This document shows, in pieces, positions 23,926-37,852 of a stretch of DNA of 64,000 nt. Numbering within the stretch: the stretch's first letter is position 1; every line of letters begins with the position of its first letter. A program made the translations under genes and the position numbers. The notes under the pieces were generated by a model. The model did not search any database, had not been told where the DNA came from, and saw nothing but the letters and a program-made list of their open reading frames with translations. Location: the NCBI RefSeq assembly GCF_000001735.4, contig NC_003074.8, positions 4,774,101 through 4,838,100 of the forward strand, given 5' to 3'. This DNA is from Arabidopsis thaliana (Eukaryota; Streptophyta; Magnoliopsida; Brassicales; Brassicaceae).

Positions 23926-25368
23926 TTAAACGCGTTTGCGACTCGCGTAGCTTTTGCCCACATAGTGATAATAATTACTATTGCTCTGATTTTTACTCCC
24001 ACCACTAGAGCTTTTACCGCGCAGTAAATATGACAACGCCCTCCACAAAAACGATTTTCTCCGTCGCGGTGAAACGGCAATCACGTGACTAGCATGTGGT
24101 CTCGTTGACTTCTTAATCACAAGACCTCTAACTTCTTCCGGTGGCTTATAATGCCTAATCAACGGCCACTTGATTCCATCAAAAAACGGATGACGTTTGA
24201 TATCTTGCGCACCCCTGGCGCATCCTAGCCTTTTCCTTGGGTCCTTAACCAAAAGCTTCTCAATCAAGTCCCTAGCTTCATCTAAATCACCGTCCATATG
24301 GAAACTCGCGGTCTTAGTGGTCGATACTATATTCCGCAGTGTTTGCTCTTTACTCTCTCCCTTAAACGGCGTCGTACCGTACAATAACTCGTAAAGGAAT
24401 ATTCCGAACGCCCACCAGTCTACTCCGCTTCCGTGTCCGTTGCCGGAAACTAGCTCCGGCGCAAGATACTCATGTGTTCCGACACAAGATCTTGAAAACG
24501 CCGTTACAGGCTCTGCCGCAAACTCTGAAACAATCTCCTCTCTCTCGTACTTTTTCTCCGCAGCAACGGAGAAGCAACCGCTTCTTCTACGACGAAGCGA
24601 CGGAGATGAAGAAGATCTCCGGTAGCGACGAGATTTAAAAGTAGGGACAACGTCGGATTTGAAACAAAGATCAAAATCCGACAACATGACGTGTCCGTCT
24701 TCACGAAGCAAAACGTTTTCAGGTTTAAGATCGCGGTATACGATTCCCATTGCGTGAAGGTACTCTAATGCAACGAGAACTTCGGCGGCAAAGAATCTAA
24801 CCGGCTGAATCGGTAAACGGTTACCAGGTTGCTTGCGTAACAAGGAATGTAAGTCTCCATTGGGAGCATAATCAATGAGGAGACACGTGTAGTGAGACTC
24901 GTCGATACGAGCATAGAGCGTAGGAAGAAAAGGGTGGTCCAGCAAGGAGAGGATCTCTGCCTCCGTCTCGACCTGAGAGAGCTTCTTCTCCGTCGTGAGA
25001 CAGTTACGGTCGATGACCTTTAAAGCGAATCTTGCGGAAGAGTCACGGAGGTTACAGAGGAACACTCGGCCTAGGTTTCCGGTGCCGAGGTGGCGTATAA
25101 GTTTCAGGTGGCGGAGGTGGATGTTTCCGTCGGAGGAGAGAAGTTTTGCTGATTTGATTGCTGACCAGTGAGGATCATGACGACGGTGGTTGACGGAGGA
25201 GGAGGAGGTGGATGAGGTTGTGACTGCAGAGGAAGTAGAGAGTCTGTCGTTGAAGCTTAATGTTAGACTTGTGCGAGCGCTCGAGGAGGCGAATGTACGG
25301 TCGGTAGTGGTGGATGTGAAGCTGAGATCAAGATCGGTGTCAGGGAAATAGAAATCTTCTTGTTCCAT
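23926..25368 (-). CDS. WAG2: AGC VIII protein kinase WAG2
   Basis: An intronless gene for a 480-residue Ser/Thr kinase of the plant AGC VIII (PINOID/WAG) group. These plasma-membrane-associated kinases phosphorylate PIN auxin exporters and steer auxin flow. Motifs in order: Gly loop GTGNLGRVFL, ATP Lys in ALKVID, catalytic loop YRDLKPEN, and the group-typical DFD in place of DFG (LSDFDLCFKS). A basic Ser/Arg-rich insertion (about SRRYRRSSSSPSLRRRRSG) follows between subdomains VII and VIII. Then come CVGTHEYLAPE and DWWAFGIFLYELLYG. The N-terminus is Ser/Thr-rich. A TATAAATA lies on the minus strand at 25428-25435, about 60 bp before the ATG. I recognise it as WAG2 (At3g14370). Confidence 0.95.
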   Translation of the reverse strand: MEQEDFYFPDTDLDLSFTSTTTDRTFASSSARTSLTLSFNDRLSTSSAVTTSSTSSSSVNHRRHDPHWSAIKSAKLLSSDGNIHLRHLKLIRHLGTGNLGRVFLCNLRDSSARFALKVIDRNCLTTEKKLSQVETEAEILSLLDHPFLPTLYARIDESHYTCLLIDYAPNGDLHSLLRKQPGNRLPIQPVRFFAAEVLVALEYLHAMGIVYRDLKPENVLLREDGHVMLSDFDLCFKSDVVPTFKSRRYRRSSSSPSLRRRRSGCFSVAAEKKYEREEIVSEFAAEPVTAFSRSCVGTHEYLAPELVSGNGHGSGVDWWAFGIFLYELLYGTTPFKGESKEQTLRNIVSTTKTASFHMDGDLDEARDLIEKLLVKDPRKRLGCARGAQDIKRHPFFDGIKWPLIRHYKPPEEVRGLVIKKSTRPHASHVIAVSPRRRKSFLWRALSYLLRGKSSSGGSKNQSNSNYYHYVGKSYASRKRV

Positions 25369-28300
25369 TTTTTTCTTTCTTGATTCACTTTTTTTTTTGT
25401 GTGTCTTTGAGGCAGAGAGTTCTGAGTTATTTATAAAGAAGACATTGGAGACTTGATAGTTAATTAGTTATTTGAAAAAATGATTTTAAAAAAGTTTATG
25501 TTTGGGGGTTTTGGGAAGTTGGGAAATGACAAGGGAAAGTGATGATATGTTTGACCTTAACGGGTCATTTATTATTATGTGATTTTAGGTATTAAACAAC
25601 TATTAATCACGTATGAAAGTCTAAAACTATCACTAATCTTGGGTGTGCAAGCACATGTTTATTTTATCAAACACCGACGATGGTGCATATTTTAAGAAAA
25701 CTAAACAGTTATACAGTTGATACAGTCGGTCGATAATAATCACGCATTTACAATTATATCATCATAAATATATATAATTCATAACAATTATAAGATGCAT
25801 TAAAAGAGGGGGGGAAATATTCTTGACGGAAAAACAAAAAAGAAATTTTGAATTATTTTTTCAATTGGTTTTAGTTTTTAATAGGTGGGTAAGAGAGATG
25901 GAGTTTATACTGAAATAAAAACTAAACTGGAAGTGAAGAAGAAACATAAGGTCAGTGAAATTAATTGGGGGAGTCTGTGAGCATTAAAGAGGCAGTAACA
26001 GCTTGTCGGCTGTAACGTTTATCGAAGTTAGCATCATCACACTTACGTGTACTCACTTGACAGTCTACTCTAACGAGTATCATTAACATATTACCCAATA
26101 TATATTAGACTTTGAGTCGCTACCGAATATATTTTGGACATAAAACTACTCTCTCTTATAACCTATTATAACCAAAACAATAATAATAAAAAATATTAAT
26201 TATCAACGTATTCTAGTACAAACTATCTCATGATTTCCATCTATCAAAATTTGATGTAAAAGAAAGAGATTACGAATGCATCATGCATGGGCATTTGATT
26301 CTTAACGTGTTTGGGAATTAAATTTTATTTTAGAAGTTGTATGTTAATGACAAATTATGATATTAGTGGATTCTGAAACAATGTATCTTTCTTTGTGAAT
26401 GATTTCAGTATTTTTGTTAAAAAGTAATAGTTTTTTTTTTTTTTTTTAACACCTCATATAACATGCAACAGTTTTATTATGGAAGTATTTTATACTACAA
26501 ATATTAATAATTTTTATTTAGTAGTATTAAAACTAAAATAATATCTTCCTTTTTTTTTTGTCGTGGGTCAAAATATTATGAGGGATTCGCATGTTGAAGA
26601 GAATATGGGAAATGGATCCATGTGATGGGCCATTACTAAGGCTTCTTACCGTTGCGGGACCCACGTTTGCTCAAAAAGTCTAACTTTGTCCGCCACGTGG
26701 CCAACATTGGACCCATCTTTGTCGCTTTTAAATTAGTTTTCTAATCACATATCTGTGGGCCTCTGCTTTTAAACTAATTTATAACTTAGGTTAATAATTC
26801 TTCCAATAATTTAATTCTCATTTATTTCCTACCTAAAAATAATATTTTAAAATTTTTGAAAACCCCTTTTCCTTTATATAATACCATCTTAAAAAAAATA
26901 TTTTATATTTCCAATCAATTATTGAAGTTATCAAATTATTAGCTAGTGGTTTGCTGCTCGTTGATCAGGTTGATTGATACATGGAGTTACTATCTATAAA
27001 CAAGAAACCAAACAGGTGACATTCGACGATTAGTAGATGACATAACCGGCCGCATAGAGAAGAGTATACATAGATTAATGATTGGTTTAGGTGTAGTTTG
27101 TTCAAAGAATATGCTTATGCTCACTTAAGAACAATTTTCTATTAGGTGTCAGACAAAAGAAAGAACAATTTTATATTATATACTCTTTTATTTAATCGTT
27201 GAATTACTACTGTCTACAGATATATACCAGATCAGACCGGTACATAAATTACATGATGCAAGTTGCAAAACATAATCGTGAAACATAAAATTGTTAATTA
27301 AACCCAAGATCTCAGGAAAAAGGAAAACACGAGGATCTTCCCCTAAGTAGTATGTGTTAACCGGTAATTGAACACAATTATGACAATATATAACATTAAG
27401 CGATTTGCATTTCAAGTAATGGGATTCGATTACTTAACCACGTGGTTTGGCATATTATGTTACGATGAACGTGATAATAACATAATTAATACGTCCTTAT
27501 CTTTCATACTTCTGATCAAGCAGCCTACTTTACAATATACTAGTGTGAATAAACAGTACAATATGAAATATAAGTATTACGTCACTATTTTATTTCAATA
27601 TATCACTAAAGAAGTAATTCTCATTAAAGATTTCTTGTTTTTATTCAATTTCAGATGCTATGAATAATATATATACACTGTAAATTGAAAACAACAACAA
27701 GAACTTACATAGAAAATAACAATAATAATAGATGTGGGAGCAAAGAATCCAACCTGTATTTATAATTATTAGAGAAACCATTATTTGAAGACAAAAGAAT
27801 GCTAACCTTTCATGTGATGAATAATTGCATTTTGCCACAACTACTTGTAACAGAAAGAGAAAAATCTTCTCATCTATATGATGTCTATAACATAATATAT
27901 ATATTATATATGAAAAGTTATACAAACATTAGTCACTTTATATAGTCTTGAGATTACCTAATCCGTGCCTACCATGAGAATGTAAATATATAAAAAAACT
28001 TTATGTCACTTATTATTTAGTAGCACATTATAAAACTTCACATTTCAAACTTATAGTACACATAACGTTTTAAGGAAATGATAGGACTTGCATAAACTCT
28101 TGACCTAATTTGTCAATATTTTAACTATTCTTTTACAATTCTTCGTTTCGAGACTACGGTATTAATGCATCGGACTCATTCTAACGTCAAGAAAAGATGC
28201 ATTGGCGTGTAAACCATAGTTTCCCTTTTGAGGTGCAATGCATCTTAGTTAGAATTCTTTTATATTACGATGATTAAATTTGTTTCAATTATTAATTATA

Positions 28301-29074
28301 GTTAGTGTGTCCTAATCAAGCTACCTGATTAATCCAACAAGTTTGACATGGTCATATCACATGTACCAACGTTCATTGTGATCAAAACATAACAGAAGGT
28401 CCTAATCATCACCTTGGAGCCCACAACATTTTATCTAATAAAACAACATAACATATGGGTTTTCAAATTCATTGAACTATGCCCACTTTTAAGTTGAAAT
28501 TATTTAAGTATATGAATAAATATCTAACTAGTAGCTATTAAAATATAATTAACGTTACTTATGAATTATTAACATTACCCACCAACAAACAAAGGGACAC
28601 AAACACATCCTTTCAATCTACAATTACTCTTCCGAAAGTCAAACAGCCGACGTTTAGTTGACTGAAGTAAATATCGGTAGAGTCTCTTATTAGGCAATCT
28701 AAGCCCATATATGGTAAATGGGCTTTTTGATTAACGAATTCAAAGACCAAGCTCGTTGAGGAATAAAACCGTTCAAGCTTTTCCCATAGCTCAACCGATT
28801 AAATCCAAAAAGACCATCCTAAAAGGCTACAACTTAAAAGAGATAAATAAAAATTATAAAATCATGTTTCGCGTTATAATCTCGACTACGAAACAATAGC
28901 GAACTTTAATATGATATAATTTCTGAAAGAAAATGCGTTTTTTTTTTATAAGACAAAAATGTAATTAGCGAAAAACCTTAATATTCAATTACTCACTTTA
29001 ACCAAATAGGACATATATCTTTATTCCTCTGTCACGCTTGTTGCCTTTGTTTTCTTTGTGTTCTTTGATTTCGT
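25369..29074. other. Intergenic spacer, WAG2 promoter side
   Basis: About 3.7 kb, AT-rich. A palindromic CCACGTGG lies at 26693-26700, about 1.3 kb upstream of WAG2, and an inverted repeat around AAGATGCATTG at 28180-28253. The ORFs at 27188-27925 are low-complexity and unconvincing. Confidence 0.5.
28180..28253. repeat. Inverted repeat able to form a hairpin
   Basis: AAGATGCATTG (28194-28204) is exactly complementary to CAATGCATCTT (28236-28246). An outer pair, TCTAAC (28180-28185) and GTTAGA (28248-28253), flanks it. The loop is about 31 nt. Confidence 0.7.
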
Positions 29075-29699
29075 TTAGGGTGCTTCAAATCTGGTGAAGA
29101 GTCGATAGGAAGAGATAAGCGAGAGCAACATGTAGAGAAGGGAGACAACGAATGTGAAAACAACCGAAATCAATGCATTATGACAGAAGGATCCATAGGA
29201 GTCACAAGCAGAGCTCCAAGTAATGGGTATGTTTCCATAGTATGCTAAGTAAACCGTCTCTGCAGATACAGCCCCAGCCGCTAGAACCACGTATGTGACC
29301 ACCTGGTCAAGCAAGAACAATGTCCTGACTTGGACCTTGCTTATTGGACACGGAAGCGCTAATATTGCGAGAGCCGAGAGAAGAGAATAAGCAGCACAAA
29401 CGCCATTAGCACTCACCAAATACCTACAATAAGGGAAAAAAAAGGAAAGGTTATGATTGATTACGCTCTAATGAAGCAAGAAGAGAAAGAGAGAGATAGA
29501 AGAAGGTGAACATGAAAGCTCCAATATTTGAGTAAGAAACAGAGCCAAATTCGTTGGAGATAGAGTTCTTGATCATGATGACGAGACCCGTAATACTTAG
29601 AGCCATTGATGCTACTCGCAGGACCGCCTCTGCCGATTTCTCAGTGCGATTAAGCACTAAAGCTGATTCGTCAATGGCGGTTTGATCAGTCTTGTCCAT
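29075..29699 (-). CDS. CASPL2A2: CASP-like four-helix membrane protein
   Basis: This encodes a member of the Casparian-strip-membrane-protein-like family (UPF0497), plasma-membrane scaffold-type proteins with four helices. Two exons, 29699-29512 and 29423-29075, give 178 residues. The splice (TTTCAT|GTTCACC to TTGTAG|G) produces [20 protein letters not shown], the conserved start of the second helix region; reading through the donor instead gives a premature stop. Helices lie around [43 protein letters not shown] and [19 protein letters not shown] short extracellular loop holds two Cys ([11 protein letters not shown]), typical of the family. I recall the locus as At3g14380. Function is not known from sequence. 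Confidence 0.88.
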
Positions 29700-31587
29700 C
29701 TTTTTTTTTTGGTGTTTAAGGATAGAGAGATCTTTGTCTTTGTCTTTTATAATGTTAAGTGTTTAAAGTCATAAACGACAAAACAGTCGCTCAAGCATTC
29801 AATATAATCATGTGATTATATGACGTCACCAGTCTCAATTTTAGGTGACTCTTTTTCTCTATTTTAATCATTTTTTTTTCCAAATTTGGTATTACGTACC
29901 AGAAGTAAAGAGATGTGATTAGGCCTTCGTAATTAATGATATAGGTTGTCTGTTTATTCATTTATGATTTTCGGGTATGGACTATTTTCTCTCAATCCTT
30001 GTTAAGAAAATTCATTCACATGAATGGTCTAATACTTTTTGCACATGTTAGGAAGGACCGTCTGCACAAGCAGAGACTCCCATCCATGTTGACATCTTTA
30101 CCTAAGTTATTTCAAGAACATTATGTACGCTTAAGTCTACTTTATAATAGTAAATGACATAGGATAGGACGACCATATAAATATTTATTTTTTGTTTTTT
30201 TGACAACCGTCAAGACAGAACGAATAGAATCTGAATAGTTGAAATGTGAATAGTATTGAATTCGTAACACTAGTTATCGCATCAAAATGAGATTTTTAGT
30301 ATCGACCTTTGCATATTCCACGCGTCACCTCTCCAAGCAGCATACGAGTATCAAACTATAGCTACCTCGTGACTAAAATTTATGGGTATTGAGAAAATAA
30401 AACAAAGTAATACTGTTAGATATATCTCAACTACTTTTGTTAGCAGTACACCGTATATATACATGTTTTTGCTAAAGAATAACAATTGACGTACTAATTT
30501 TACCTCATTAATATATATGGTGAAATAGGTGATTAGTATATTTACCTAATTCACCATATATGAATATGGTGGCAAACTGAGATATAAGAGGGAAGGTGAT
30601 TTTCATGCAAATTTTTTTTTTATTTTTTTTTGAATGAATGCAAAATTTATTCAAAAAAAAAAAACCTGGGCTACATCAAGTACTTCATTTCTGAGTTTTT
30701 GAAAAATCTAAAGACAACAAAAGACTTTACAATTTAATAAAAAAATAATAAAAATACTTTATCACTCTCAACGAAATTGTTGATTTAATAACGTATCTCT
30801 TGGTAAAACAGCGTTTTATTTGACGAAATTGTTATAAATGAATAAAATGATAATAGAAACTAGTGTGGTACGTAAAATACCTCTCATTTGGCAAAATAAC
30901 GGTTATGTATCATGAGTATTGCATACGACAGCGTGCTTAAATAGTGTGCTTTCAGGAGAAAATATATACCAAGTTATTTGCTGAAATTACCACGCAAATC
31001 TGAGGTTCGAATGGCAAAATAAAAAACCAATGTCATTTCCTTAATGTATTAAGGTCATTTAAATAAAATTGTACACTTTTTTCACCTGTAAGCGTTCCAA
31101 AGTGTAGAATGGATAACTAGAAGGGTCAAAGGTATAATATTAATAAGCGAACTCACTTTTTGCCCAAGTGATTTCACTTCTTACATTTGCTTGATATAGT
31201 TACCCAAAAGTGTATATATATTCCCTTATACAATTGTTCTATTTTCTGGATTATAAGGGGAATAAGAAAAAAGAAAAGAGAGAGTATATAATAATACTTT
31301 TATAAAGTGATGTTAGATTCTAATTTGTAACGAAAAGTTCAAAGTGAAAGAAAAAACGAAAAAGTTTTTCTGTTTTGTTTTATATCTATAGCCAAGAAAG
31401 TTTCTCAGATTTACAAGAAGTTAACTGAGAAAAACAAAAAAAAAACTTATGAAGCATGAAAGACTAATTAACGAGGTGATTAATTTTGAGACAAATTAAA
31501 CATCGAATTAAAAGTAACATTTGGAGGGTTTATATGTTATATATGTGACATGATAAGTCCGATTCATGACTAATGTATATCTGGAAT
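29700..31587. other. Intergenic between the CASP-like gene and MIR169F
   Basis: AT-rich. It contains a 20-bp near-perfect inverted repeat at 30513-30561 and an A/T-flanked inverted motif at 30608-30664. No protein gene was supported. Confidence 0.5.
30513..30561. repeat. Short hairpin with 20-bp arms
   Basis: ATATATGGTGAAATAGGTGA (30513-30532) and its near reverse complement (30542-30561) differ at two positions, with a 9-nt loop. Confidence 0.8.
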
Positions 31588-31747
31588 CTAACATGGAAGA
31601 ATAGAGAACGAAGCAGAGCCAAGGTCAACTTGCCAGACACGAATCAACAGATTGTGAATGAGACCAAATCAATGGTCATAAACCGGTTGGGTTTAAACCG
31701 GCAAGTCATCCTTGGCTCAATTCCATTCGTTATTCCTTCATGCAAGA
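31588..31747 (-). ncRNA. MIR169F: microRNA precursor MIR169F
   Basis: The minus strand folds into a long hairpin. The mature 21-mer, beginning TGAGCCAAGGATGACTTG, lies on the 5' arm at 31719-31699 and is the miR169d-g sequence. The opposite arm at 31633-31613 reads GCAAGTTGACCTTGGCTCTG, the known type of miR169 star strand. Below the duplex, GAATAACGAA (31735-31726) pairs with TTCGTTCTCTATTC (31612-31599), and CATGAAGGAATA with TATTCTTCCATG. The loop is about 65 nt. miR169 guides cleavage of NF-YA (HAP2) transcription-factor mRNAs. A TATA box lies at 31871-31880. The order between a CASP-like gene and DAPDC1 fits locus At3g14385. Precursor ends are approximate. Confidence 0.95.
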
Positions 31748-31870
31748 CCCTCTGATACAACCAAAGACTCCCATTACAATATTCTTTCGATCACGAGCTA
31801 CTTATTTTCAAATGTGTTACCTCTTTCGTGACTCTTGTGTTGTGTGGTAAAGCCTAGTCGAGATGTGTCG

Positions 31871-31880
31871 GTATATATAG
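31871..31880 (-). promoter_or_regulatory. Probable TATA box of the MIR169F transcript
   Basis: CTATATATAC reads on the minus strand about 125 bp upstream of the hairpin base, a usual distance for a plant pri-miRNA. Confidence 0.5.
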
Positions 31881-34854
<2,974 letters not shown>

Positions 34855-36943
34855 ACTCTTAGATTTACTCATCATTGTTGCTTTTTTGATTGAATTGTAT
34901 GATTATTCGGAATCAGGACCATAATGATATTGCTGTTTTAGATTTTCACATTATGTGCTTTGATTCAAAGTCAATGAAGTGATCATATGAATAAGAAAAC
35001 GTTCACAAGTCAAGACAGAAAATAAGAGGTGATTCTGATTATAAGAGGAGTCTTTCAAGCCAAAGTCGTCCATTGTCCAAACACATAAACACTCATCTAA
35101 GCTTCTTCCCATAGCTATAAGAAGATTCTTTCAAGCTTTTTGTTCACAAGTTTGCTTGCAGAACTAAATGAATCAATAACTACAACTACTATGTCATTAA
35201 TCAAGAAACTAAAAGAAGATAGTTCATAGTTCACAGGACAAGTAAAGTGAATTTGGTTTATCATGTAGTGACTTACCGCCACAAGTCTAATTTCATCATG
35301 GGTTATAAGGAAGATTCCAAAATAAACCTTTTAATGTGTAAATGAGACGGTGGCTGGAAACTTGAAGTAGCAAAATGGTCCCATGCGACGCCGTATTGGC
35401 GCGGCCACCTCTCTCCGCCATATAATAGAGGTGGTCCTTTAAGTTTTATTTTCTTTCTGTGGTTTCTATGTTACCGTACGTATCAATTTTTAAAAGCAGC
35501 TATACATGGTACGACGTCTAACAACTATGTTACCTGAATTGTCCCATCGGGCCATTTAATATGTGGATGGTTGCATTTTTCTTCTTCTAAGTGACTAGTT
35601 TGTACTTGGTAAAGTGTTTACGCTAACATCCATTTGTAAGTTTGATTCAACAAATTAACTTCAACAGTGAAATGAACATGTCTAATTTGGAAAAGTTTGA
35701 TTTCAAACTGAATATGTTAAAAATTTCTCAGCATAAATAAGATTAATATCCAAATGTTAATTAATTATTTTATTTTCAATTGGATGATCATAAAACTTGC
35801 AAAATAATTAATCAGAAAAAGAAGAAGCAAATTTTTTAATTATACTTGAACAATGAAAACCTAAATCCCTGCAATTTGGCTTTTGAATTTAGTAAGAGAC
35901 GTTAGTGTATGAATGTATGTATATGTCATCTTCACGAATTAATGCTAAAAGTTTGGCAAATCTTTGGTTGGCCAACTCATTTGGCTATGATATGTTGTTA
36001 CCATTATATATGCATGTTGCTGTCAATTTTTCTCTTTTCCAGAAGTTTAGAAAATCATTATATAGTTATATTACAGGGTACGTATCATATCATACAGCCA
36101 CATATCAAGAGGATTAGAAAAAAGGAATCTGTGATAATCATAGTCTTGAATTTAGCAAACAAAAATTGTTTTAAATCACTGAGCCACTTTTATCTAAATC
36201 TGAATAGAAATATATACTGTATTCTGTAGTCTTGGGAATTATAAGTTGAAGATAAATATGATCTTTAAACGATAAACAAGTAAAGGATGGAAACGTATAT
36301 AACTATTATTTGAGAAAAGAAATTGAAAGCTATAAAGGCTAATAGAGCCCCCACACCGGCCGTCTTCCCTTTTGAAAGCAACTTGGTACCTTTTAACTTG
36401 ATCTTACATCCGTACCAGTGTGTTTACAGATACAATCTGGATCATTTGATCTTTGTTTTGGTGGTGTTTATATGTTGTTGTGTAATCGAATGATTTCTTC
36501 ATCGTATAGGTTCAAAGCCAGAGATGGTTGTAATTTGGTACATTGATACTTACTTGACATTGAAGATTACCAAATAATTAAGCTTGGTGCCAAATTAAAA
36601 CGTTTTTTATTTTCTTTTACGTGTGTGTAAAATATGGTGGTTGATTAATTGTGCATATCTAAAGATAAAATCATATCATTGAAAATTAGGTTTGATTTTG
36701 TCGGGAGTGTAAGTTCTCTTTCACATATATTATTGTCCTTTTGTAGATGCAATCATGCAAGTGCTTTAACACTTCCATTCATACTCTCTATAAATTCACT
36801 TCATCACTTCTCACCAAAACCCTTCACAAATAATCTTGTCCAACAATCTCTCATTTCTCTCTTTCTTTTTTCCTTCCCATGCGCAACGAAGAAGCTTTCT
36901 TCTCCCAACATTCTCTTTTGGATTCAGAAGATCTCAATCAGCA
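34855..36943. other. Intergenic between DAPDC1 and a small gene
   Basis: AT-rich, 2.1 kb. A TATAAAT at 36789-36795 fits the promoter of the next gene. The ORFs at 35905-36229 look random. Confidence 0.5.
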
Positions 36944-37171
36944 ATGGAAACAGTTAAGACCTCCAGGTTCACTACTGAGGTGGCTCCGGCTAAGTTTATA
37001 TCGGCGACAAGAGAACCATTCAAGAACATGTTGACAACAATCTCCGAGGAAGACTTTGACTTTGATGAACTAGTCAGAGCCACTGCAGAGAGACTCTCTT
37101 CTTCTTGTCCAGGCTCCTCCTCCTGGTCTCTTGCTCACTACGCCAAGATCAACAGAGTCTCTTCTTCTTAG
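36944..37171 (+). CDS. Small conserved-looking protein of 75 residues
   Basis: A single-exon ORF starting METVKTSRFTTEVAPAKFIS and ending SLAHYAKINRVSSS. An in-frame TTG upstream gives a longer reading, but the ATG at 36944 is the first. A TATAAAT box lies 155 bp upstream, a sensible distance. The middle has an acidic stretch (SEEDFDFDEL) and a Ser-rich segment. No signal peptide or membrane helix is visible. I do not recognise a domain. It matches my memory of a short unknown gene (At3g14395) between DAPDC1 and UBP25. Codon use and the defined promoter make it likely real. Confidence 0.72.
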   Translation: METVKTSRFTTEVAPAKFISATREPFKNMLTTISEEDFDFDELVRATAERLSSSCPGSSSWSLAHYAKINRVSSS

Positions 37172-37852
37172 AGCATTCAATTGCCATCCCAAAATGCATT
37201 TTTTTCTTTCTCTTTTTCAATAATACCAAAGAAGATGATCTGTTTGTAATCTCTTCAGCATCAGAGTTTTTTTATCTACTTCGCGTTGTTGAATGTTTTC
37301 CTGCTAGCATTCTTGAATTATTTTATGATCACTTCTGTTTATTAGCATTCTTGAATCATCTATGATCGATCCTTTTATGTACTACCAACGAACCATCCAT
37401 ATATTTTACTGGAACGAAAGCACGAAACCATGTCCGATGTTAATATGTTTAACGAAAAACCACAAATACAATACACAAATTCAAGAACGTTCTTATACTA
37501 AAAATTTCCACAGGACTTGTATATTTGTGTAAAGCTTCATCGATAAGAGGCAAAAAACAAGAAGGCGTTATATTATACAGAATGAGATCTGTTTTTTTTT
37601 TCTTTTTTTTTCCGGTAATTACTTTTACTCTCTTCCAAAAATGTAATAATAATAGAAAAGAAAAAAACTCACTTCACCATCATCACAGTCGCAGGAAAAA
37701 ATCTCGATCCGCTCACTCTGTATAATCAGACTAGCCGGATGGGTTAAGCAATGATGAAATGAGGAATGAGGAGTGTGTGTGTGAAGGGACCAAGTAGAGG
37801 CTTCATGCTTCCAGAGATTCGAGTCATTTTTGTTGAAGCAAAAAACAATGGT
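37172..37852. other. Spacer between convergent 3' ends
   Basis: 3' UTRs of the 75-residue gene (plus) and UBP25 (minus), with poly-T runs near 37590. No further gene was seen. Confidence 0.5.

Noticed and set aside
31573..31755. 60-residue plus-strand ORF
   Set aside because: It overlies the MIR169F hairpin on the opposite strand and has no protein similarity.
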